This document shows, piece by piece, positions 57,199 through 64,000 of a DNA stretch of 64,000 nucleotides; position 1 is the first letter of the stretch; every line of letters starts with the position of its first letter. The notes under the pieces are model-generated. The model saw only the letters and a program-made list of their open reading frames with translations, was not told the DNA's origin and did no database searches. The stretch is from assembly GCA_021234155.1 (NCBI GenBank), contig JAJEKV010000081.1, positions 368,467 through 432,466 of the forward strand. Reading direction: 5' to 3'. The DNA comes from Isoetes taiwanensis (Eukaryota; Streptophyta; Lycopodiopsida; Isoetales; Isoetaceae). The translations under genes and the position numbers were made by a program.

Positions 57199-59850
57199 AA
57201 GGAAGGAAGGAAGGAAGGAAGTTTATTTTAACGTCCACGGAGGCCAGAGGCCTATGAGACGGCACAGAACAGGCAAAAAAGCCAAAAACCCCAACACCAA
57301 AAACAAACAATGTAACTGTACAGTAGAATCCTACTACCGGGATGAAAAAACCCCCACTTGGGAGGAAAAACCCTAACAGTAGGCTCTCAAATACCATGCC
57401 CCAGAAGAGCAAGTCCGGTAGAAATCTGCAGGATGTAAGCTCGGTCGGCTACCATAGGTGATGCGAGTGGCGATGTAGCGGTGTGTGGAGCATCTAAGAT
57501 CGGTGTGCCTTTACAGCCGGACATGGGCATATGCTGGGCACCGCTGGAGGGCATGGTGCTCATCCTCTATCACGTGCATCTCACAACACCGACATATCCT
57601 CTCCTCCTCGGGGATCCGTGCCGCCATTCACCCCGGTGACTGTCTCGACCCCGAGGTAATGGGAACCCGCCCTTATGGCGGCAATAGCTCTCGTTTTTCT
57701 TCACGAGATGTGTGCTTTGGCACCGATGGGGTCCATGCTCAAGGCGGGATTAATCGAGCGTGATAGTGCTCTGTCTTGGGCTTTGCAAGAGTAGAGGCAT
57801 CCCGAGTGGCAAAGATAGCCCGCGATCAATTGCCCATTCTGGCGCATCGAATGCGCCGGTGCCACCATCGTTGGTAATCCATAGACCACCTCCTAAACCA
57901 TCCCTTACGATTGCTCGTGCCATACCCTCTTCGGCCCATTTGGGGCCCTGCGTTAACAACACGGCTGTGGGGGCAAGCGATGCTCATCCATCCCATCCAC
58001 CTTATGGAAGCAAGTAAGATGCCTTACCGCATAGCGAATCTTTGTAAAGGCCGAACCCCGTCTCATACAACAAAAAATCGATGCGGTGATTGTCCTTCAC
58101 TCCCAAGCTATATGTCAAGAAAGCTTTACGCACCCTTTCCAACCTATCCCACGTATTTTTTGCTAAGCTCTTTGGGCCCCAAACCTCCGCCATATATAGC
58201 AAAGACCGGCTCAACAAAGCCCTAAGCGGGTGTGCTCTCCTCGCCCGATCCACGAGAGATCTATCCGTGTAACACGGCGTTTTGCTTCGCATATAAAGCC
58301 TTCGGCCTGCGGCTCTCCTCTCCACACACTCATCCCACGGCATGTTAGTAGTGAAATCAATTCCCGGATCCTTGAAGCTCCGCACCATCTCCATTTCCGT
58401 CCCCTGTAATAGAACTCCGGGATAGGGTGTTGCGAGGCGGGGAGGATCGCGAAGCTTTAGTTTTGTGCAAGTTTCTTGTCATTCCGTTGCCCCACGTAAA
58501 CCCGAGGGCATCCAAATCTTCCCATGCACGCGGCCGTGTGAGCTAGCAAAGCTACATCATCGCGATATAGTAACCGGCTCCACCCGGAGGTCGCATCGGA
58601 TAATTGCACCGGCTCCCCATGGTGCCGCATCCACGCCTCCAAGCTATCAATGTACAACCCAAAAGCATTGGAGACAACGGGCAGCCCTCCTTAACTCCCC
58701 ATAGTGCTAGCTACCCGCCGATCTTCATAAGGCGGCAAAGCATAAATCCCATCATACGGTGGTGCACCACATTCGCAACTCCCCGTGGAACTCGCAATTC
58801 TTGCAACCTCGCCCGCGGTATGTCTCGGGGGCGGTATCATATCGTCTTTTAAAATCTACAAAGCAACAATACAAGTCCCGCCGCTCATTCGGCTTGCCTC
58901 CATCAACACTCTCAAAGTGAAGATATGGCCTGGTGCGGGAGTGAGTGGTGGGTGAAAGCTTCACGGCCAATTGCCGCACCCGCCTCCTCGGCCCACTTAG
59001 TAAGTTTCTTCTCCACCACCCGCCGGGAGCTTTTGCAAGCAATGAGCTTACCATAATCATCCGTTAATTAGTGCGGCTCATCCGTATTACCCGGCTTTAT
59101 GAGCGGGAACAACCTTACTAACCATCCACTCGGGAGCCCCGCATTTCGAGCACGGTTAATGATCACCGTCGGGGCCCTACCCGGATGGGCCACCCCATTT
59201 CAACAAATTTACCTGCGGCCCCCCCGTAAATCCTTTGCCTTGCCATTAAGCGGATGCACGAGACCTCTTTGAACATCCTCGGCGTGGAGCTGCAGCACCT
59301 CTCCTACGATCCGAGACCCCGGCATTAGCTCTGGCGGGTCATATAACTCCTATGGCGGTGCATCCATTGCTCCACACTTACATTACCAGCCACACGGCAC
59401 TTCTTATATAACACCTTACGCAAAAAGCTTTTGGCTCGCCATGAGCATGTCAAACAAAAGCCCTGGGGTTTTACGCCATGTATCTCCCCTTCTTGGCTTT
59501 TAGGAAGAGCTTATAGTCTTGCAGGGCCTGTGGCCACAACTGTGGATCTATGACCAAGTGCAGCTGGCTCTTTAGAGCCTTGCAATCAGCATCAAACCAC
59601 GGGTTCTCAGGAAAATGCGCGGTGTCCCTCCTTGGAGGGCCCTTCACTGCAAAGGAAGCCTCAGCAGCTGCAAGCAGCGCCCTCACCAGCCATGCACACC
59701 TGTCTTGCAGTGTGTAGAAGCTATCAAACCCCTGAAATTCCCGCACCAACACAGATTCATACTGTCCCTGCTTCTGATAGCGTGGGATGTATGGTAACCC
59801 TCCACAAGACGAGGCTCTAGAACTCATGGATCATTATAGATATCTGGGGT
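57199..59850 (-). mobile_element. LINE retrotransposon, copy 2, frame-broken
   Basis: On the minus strand: a linker segment after the endonuclease (59827-59471; YIPRYQKQGQYESVLVREF, ENPWFDADCKALK), reverse transcriptase pieces (CCFVDFKRRYDTAP at about 58870; YIDSLEAWMRHHGEPV and LLYRDDVALLAHT at about 58560), a C-terminal domain (58394-58002; RSLLYMAEVWGPKSLAKNTW) and a Cys/His-rich end (CRCCEMH and ALQRCPAYAH, about 57520-57620) typical of LINE reverse transcriptases. The active-site box reads YRDD instead of YADD, and the change sits on a CAG-like site (TATCGCGATGAT). The 3' end shares CTCCGTGGACGTTAAAATAA with copy 1 but carries a (CTTC)n tail at 57199-57221. From about 57430 to 59450 CAG and CTG are strikingly rare. 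Confidence 0.82.
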
Positions 59851-59866
59851 TGGAGATAGCACCTAA

Positions 59867-60337
59867 CTATAAATGGCATGAGTGCTTGAAGAGATGAGTG
59901 TCTGGTGGTAAGGCAGCCCTATATAGTATATTGGCTAAATGCCATAAAGCCTCTTTGAGTGGCAAAGCATCCGATGAACTCATTAAGGTTGAGAAACTTC
60001 TAAATAAAGCATCAATATCATTATGGGTATGGTTCCATTGAACAAGTGCACTTTCAGTTGGCCTTTCTGCACAAGCATGACATTTGAGATCCTCCATCTT
60101 TAGTTCAGGAAGCACCTTTCCTACACAAAGGCCTACTCTTGTGCTTCCTAAAAATTCATCATCAACAGCATCTTGGGAATCATTGAAGACAACTATAGCT
60201 TCTGCATATTTACTTCGATCAGATGAATGAAGAATATGGCAATGCTTGTCCAAAAGATTTGTTTTTGAGAAACTAAATAGGGGCTCATCATCATCTGAAA
60301 ATGAGTAGCTAAATCCACTAAGGGTCAATTTCTTCAT
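59867..60337 (-). CDS. First part of an unrecognised minus-strand gene (156 codons), interrupted by LINE copy 2
   Basis: An intact frame from MKKLTLSGFSYSFSDDDEPL. The middle contains VVFNDSQDAVDDEFLGSTRV and LKCHACAERPTESALVQW (a Cys-x2-Cys pair), and the end contains ALPLKEALWHLANILYRAAL. Immediately downstream is LINE copy 2, and protein-like minus-strand pieces resume at 57001 and 56633. The simplest reading is one gene broken by the LINE. No domain is recognised. Confidence 0.5.
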   Translation of the reverse strand: MKKLTLSGFSYSFSDDDEPLFSFSKTNLLDKHCHILHSSDRSKYAEAIVVFNDSQDAVDDEFLGSTRVGLCVGKVLPELKMEDLKCHACAERPTESALVQWNHTHNDIDALFRSFSTLMSSSDALPLKEALWHLANILYRAALPPDTHLFKHSCHL

Positions 60338-60454
60338 CTACATCTGGCTCTACCTCAATAGATTCTATATTTGAGCTCAGTTAGGAAGGAATTGCCATAT
60401 ATAGTTTCTGTGTCTCAACTGGGGCTAAATTAATAGCATGATACACAAGAGTAC
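60338..60454. other. Short spacer
   Basis: Continues the minus-strand reading upstream with acidic codons but meets a stop; an upstream exon is possible. Confidence 0.3.
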
Positions 60455-60770
60455 AGTAACACTAAAATGGCGTGGCCATTTCTATATCATGCAGCAGGGT
60501 CGCCATTAAGGGCCACTGCTCCTTCTGATCAAAATGGCACACTCGCATCATTTTGATAAAATTCAGGATTTTAGTAGCCGTCTAATAGATGCATGTCTAT
60601 GAAATGGTGCAGCGACGCCTCAGTGTCCATGAAAATCATAGCAAGTGACGTAATGCAAATCATAGCCAGTGACGCATTGCAAATCATAGCCAATGGCGCA
60701 TTGCAACCAAATGGTGCCGCTTCGCCATTTCATACAAATGGCGTCGCTGCGCCATTTTAGCAGTTGTCAT
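60455..60770. mobile_element. MITE-like element with internal short tandem repeats
   Basis: The left end contains ACTAAAATGGCG and the right end its inverted match CGCCATTTTAGC. The interior has three 26-bp tandem units (CATAGCCAGTGACGCATTGC) and an inner inverted pair AAATGGCG/CGCCATTT. No coding content. Superfamily not assigned. Confidence 0.6.
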
Positions 60771-61213
60771 AAATCTTACTGTTTCTTTGTTCACTTTGAT
60801 GCAACTGCATTGCCTAAGGCACATAACGTAGTAATCGCAAAGACCATGGTGATGGCTAGAAGGTCATAAAGTCTGATGAACATTTTGGCGAAGCCTATTA
60901 AAAGATATTGCATCTACATTGCATTAATATATGATGGGCTACTTTTTTGTAAAAATGTTGTTCCTTCTGAGGAAATAACGCAGCTGTGCTATTTGCTTGG
61001 TCATTACATTATAACAAATAACACAACTGCCCCATTTGCTTAGTAATTATATTAAAGCAAAGGGCGCAACTGCACTGTTTGCCTGCCGTATTTGGCACTT
61101 TTGTACATACAACTTCCTTCCATTTCATTTCTAACGTTGCATTTTTTTTATGTGTTTTCTACTTTCTTCCATATTTTTCTTCTATGCAAGTAACACCGCG
61201 TCATTTCATTCCA
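60771..61213. other. No gene; degenerate ATAACGCAGCTG-type repeats at 60960-61080
   Basis: Three loose copies of a block containing AACGCAGCTGTGCTATTTGC, each about 50 bp. AT-rich elsewhere. Confidence 0.5.
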
Positions 61214-61285
61214 AATGTAACAATTTTTTTTTTTTGAAGAACTGTGTCATCAATATATTAAAAGAATGGTAATGTAACAATTTTT
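61214..61285 (-). mobile_element. Tiny 5'-truncated retroelement insertion with 15-bp target duplication
   Basis: AATGTAACAATTTTT occurs at 61214-61228 and again at 61271-61285. Between them, read on the minus strand, is about 35 bp ending ACACAGTTCTTC followed by an A-run. Target duplication plus A-tail is the signature of LINE-driven insertion. Confidence 0.65.
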
Positions 61286-62340
61286 GGAGGATACCAGGCA
61301 ACTCTTTCATTAAATAGCACCATTTTGATTGTTAAATGTGTTAGAAAATAGGGAAGAAACTAATTTCGACAGCAATTAGAATCATGAAATTTCCATATTT
61401 AATGAAACTGTGCGTAAAATGGAAGTGAAAATGTAAGCGAAAACAAGAATGAATTGAATTGGATATTACCGTCCACTGAGACCAAAATGGCCTATGGGAT
61501 CCAAACAACAAGCAATTAATCTCATGGTTAAAGGAAATCTACATTTTCAAGATGGCAATCGTTATTAATAGGCATAATATTGATACCTCAAATACTTTTT
61601 AATGGTGCCAAAACATACAATTGTACAGCTGTATGCCTTTTGCGTAAGGTTGTTAAGATTTATTGTATGTATTTCACGCGATGTACTAATGCGTACACAT
61701 ATGCATGCACTATTAATATATTCTCATTCCAAGTTCTTTATGGTTTGTCCCCTTGTAGTCATGAGGAAGGGATGCAGTAAAAGAATGTGGAAGCTGCATG
61801 TGGCAGATGGTATCGTGCACGAGGGGAATATGCACAAGATGCAGAGAGAAACCAAAGAGGGCTAAGCCGGTCCAAATAGCACAGCATCCTATTCATCTTA
61901 TGTCTTGTCTACTTTTCATTTTGGAGCAGAGAGTACGTGCCTTAAAGGGTCCAGCCATCGACCCACCTTGAAGCAGCTAATCACAAGTGAAGGCTTTGGT
62001 TTTTGCAAATATTGTGGTTGTTGCAGGATATTGTAGAAAAGCTCCAGCAATAAAAAAAACCATGTAGAAATTGGATGTTGGCTTTTACCCAAACATGTCA
62101 AGTGCTTTTGCTCCTTTCACCATGGTCATAATTAAAGGTCATGGTGCGTACCTCTGTTTTGGTCTCTATTGTAGTTCTTAATTATTTATTTGCGACACAG
62201 ATATTTTGCAACAAGTATTGACATCATATTCAATCACTTCACAAGTTTAATTATTTAGTTTTCAGATTCACAGTGGAACACTAAGAGGATCTGCATATTC
62301 TCCGTCAGATAGATATCTTGTAAAGCTCAAATCAACAATA
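61286..62340. other. No gene seen
   Basis: AT-rich, short frames only. Confidence 0.55.
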
Positions 62341-62344
62341 GAGG

Positions 62345-62915
62345 ATGAGAAAAGATGAAAATAAGGTATATATCTTTGAGGATGTTAAATTCAAGGATTT
62401 AATGCTAGATGCAAATCTCAGGGCTGGAGGTCTATTAATATCTCATGCATTAAGAACTAATATTGGCAACTTATATATCTCTCACTTATATATCAATAGA
62501 AGCAGGCCATGAGAATTATATTCTTAACTGCTTTGTAGGTCAATATATAAATGTAGGAATTGATCCTTAAAGCGCCTATAAATGCTGGAAATGATCCTTG
62601 AGAGCGTCGCTTTGAAGAGAAAAGATCAAGTTCAAAATAAGGTGTGTGTCTTTGAGGATGTTAAATTCAGGGATTTTGTGCTAGATGCAAGCTTCAAGAT
62701 TGGAGGTCTGTTGATATCTCATGCACTAAGAACTCATGTTGGCAACTTATATATTTCTCACTTTGAAACTAATAGCATATCAACAGAAGTAGGCCACGAG
62801 AATAAAATCTGAAACTGTTTTGTAGGTCAATATATAAATGTTGGATTTGATCCTTGAAGCACCTATACATGCTGGAAATGATCCTTGAGAGCGTTGCTTC
62901 AAGGGAACTAAATTG
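62345..62915. repeat. Tandem duplication, period about 276-288 bp
   Basis: Two diverged copies contain CTTTGAGGATGTTAAATTCA, GGAGGTCT(A/G)TT(A/G)ATATCTCATG, GGCAACTTATATAT, GTCAATATATAAATGT and GCTGGAAATGATCCTTGAGA. The second copy has a 76-codon plus frame (FEDVKFRDFVLDASFKIGGL), which the first copy shares in part, so the block may derive from a coding exon. Confidence 0.85.
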
Positions 62916-62979
62916 AAACTTGCAGGGCATGATGATATTATATTAAACATTCTGGGAAGGGACTCGCGAGAGACACAAA

Positions 62980-63935
62980 ACCGACATAGATAGATAGGCT
63001 TCTCATTCATCTCAGCAGATTTCTACAATGGTGGACAGTGGATAGCCGCACACATGCGAACTACCCACGAAAAATAAAGGGAAATCCAATTATATCACTT
63101 GGACCCCAAAAACAAATACAATGCTAATAGATGAGTGGCTGATGTACCTGCCGAAAGCTTATCACCGGGATTAAAAAACCCCGCCCTTTTGGGTTTTCGG
63201 CAAGGGGCTTAGACAAACGTAAGGCATAGAATCGCTCCCAAAAACCCCCGCATGGAGAAGTCAAAACGGATGGCGCTCGCCAATCTGCACCTGCACATCA
63301 CCAACACAACAAACGAGAAACATACCAGAGAATAGCATCACCCAGTGGGTGGAAAAAAAGCATCACCCACCGGGTGGAAAAACATGACAGAACTTGTACA
63401 AAATATAAACAAAGAAGGGGGGGAGGGTGGGTTCAAAGAGAATAAGGTACTGCTGAGAGAAGAGGAAGCGCCGATGAAACGTCGATGAAGAACTCCGCAA
63501 TAAGTAGCAAACGCCCAACCTGAAGAACGGCCTAAAACGCATGCGATGCATGCATGCGATGCATGCAATGCATGCATGCTCGTCTTGAGCAAGAATGCCG
63601 ATTCGCTACGCGAATCGACGACATTCTTGCACTGCGACTCGCATAAAACCAACAAAGCGCCCGAATACCAAAGGACTTCCTTAACAAACTAGGATCGAGA
63701 ACGAAGGTCACAGGATGAAGGCTAAAGGCCGAAAAGGACAGCAGGAAAGCAACGCCAAATTGGCCAAACCAGGCAGGAAGAAGCCCCTCCCCTGCCTGGA
63801 AACAATTCAAAGAGAATAAGGTACTGCTGAGAGAAGACGCCGATAACCGAGCCAAAAACGGAAATGGCCTAATATAGGCGCTCGTCCCTTCCCAGAATGG
63901 CGATCCGATGGCTCGGATCGATGGGACCATCTTTG
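62980..63935 (-). mobile_element. LINE copy 3, 5'-truncated 3' region
   Basis: On the minus strand it contains the same landmark as copies 1 and 2 (GGGGTTTTTTAATCCCGGTG, about 63165-63185) and ends near a (CTAT)n tail at 62987-62998. Upstream it has two direct copies of TTCAAAGAGAATAAGGTACT (63431 and 63806), so it includes an internal duplication of about 375 bp. No reverse transcriptase is present. Confidence 0.55.
63537..63585. repeat. GCATGCAT-rich palindromic microsatellite
   Basis: Alternating purine-pyrimidine repeats of GATGCATGC. A perfect GATTCGC/GCGAATC hairpin lies just after it at 63600-63616. Both are prone to non-B DNA structure. Confidence 0.8.
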
Positions 63936-64000
63936 TTGCATCAGTAGGGATCTTGGCAAGGGGCCATATAAACTCTTCTGAACGAAAATCACATGTATAA

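Noticed and set aside
1-64000. Bacterial or organellar origin
   Set aside because: GT-AG introns, plant gene families and eukaryotic transposons throughout; no operons.

Overview
The window is nuclear DNA of a land plant, most likely a seed plant. The evidence is GT-AG introns in otherwise intact genes, a 15-exon plant-type rhamnogalacturonan lyase, and typical plant gene debris (EXORDIUM-like, PPR, nuclear poly(A) polymerase exon 1). Plant transposon classes fill most of the rest: Mutator-like elements (MULEs), a Helitron end, LINEs, MITEs and a CACTA-like remnant. I cannot name the species. Only two host genes look complete: a 350-residue acidic-tailed protein (42186-44004, +, seven coding exons) and the rhamnogalacturonan lyase (44730-49955, -, 659 residues). 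They converge on their 3' ends.

Layout. 1-6208: a decayed region with a CACTA-like remnant (about 440-5735) bracketed by GTCGAT-rich palindromic subterminal repeats. 6209-6560: the 3' end of a retroelement. 6570-26643: a 20,074-bp Mutator-like element with near-perfect 57-bp inverted ends and a perfect 9-bp target duplication (CTGTCTTCT). It holds three non-transposase genes or gene fragments, its own SWIM-type MULE transposase (23338-25250, -), large arrays of a 16-17-bp minisatellite whose unit matches part of its terminal repeat, and two nested smaller MULEs (9275-12614 and 17535-20709), each with its own 9-bp target duplication and transposase. 26653-38270: orphan poly(A) polymerase exon 1, a Helitron-like segment (3' end at 30732) holding a broken EXORDIUM-like gene, a PPR pseudogene, a MITE and long stretches without genes. 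38280-40221: a broken gene on the minus strand with HUH/Rep-type motifs (replitron-like). 41640-49955: the two intact genes. 50506-63935: a foldback palindrome, three copies of one LINE family with different simple-repeat tails, an unrecognised minus-strand gene interrupted by one of the LINEs, and further small elements and tandem duplications.

Two themes cut across the window. First, the giant MULE appears to have amplified a motif from its own terminal repeat into arrays, in left-end orientation on the left, right-end orientation at the far right, and as dyads between them. Second, the two nested MULE copies are identical over long stretches but differ at clustered sites that coincide with CAG/CTG, usually as small indels. 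The same loss of CAG/CTG is seen in one LINE and part of a satellite array. This looks like a systematic consensus error at CHG-methylated sites, so many frameshifts in the transposon genes may not be real, whereas the two host genes read cleanly.
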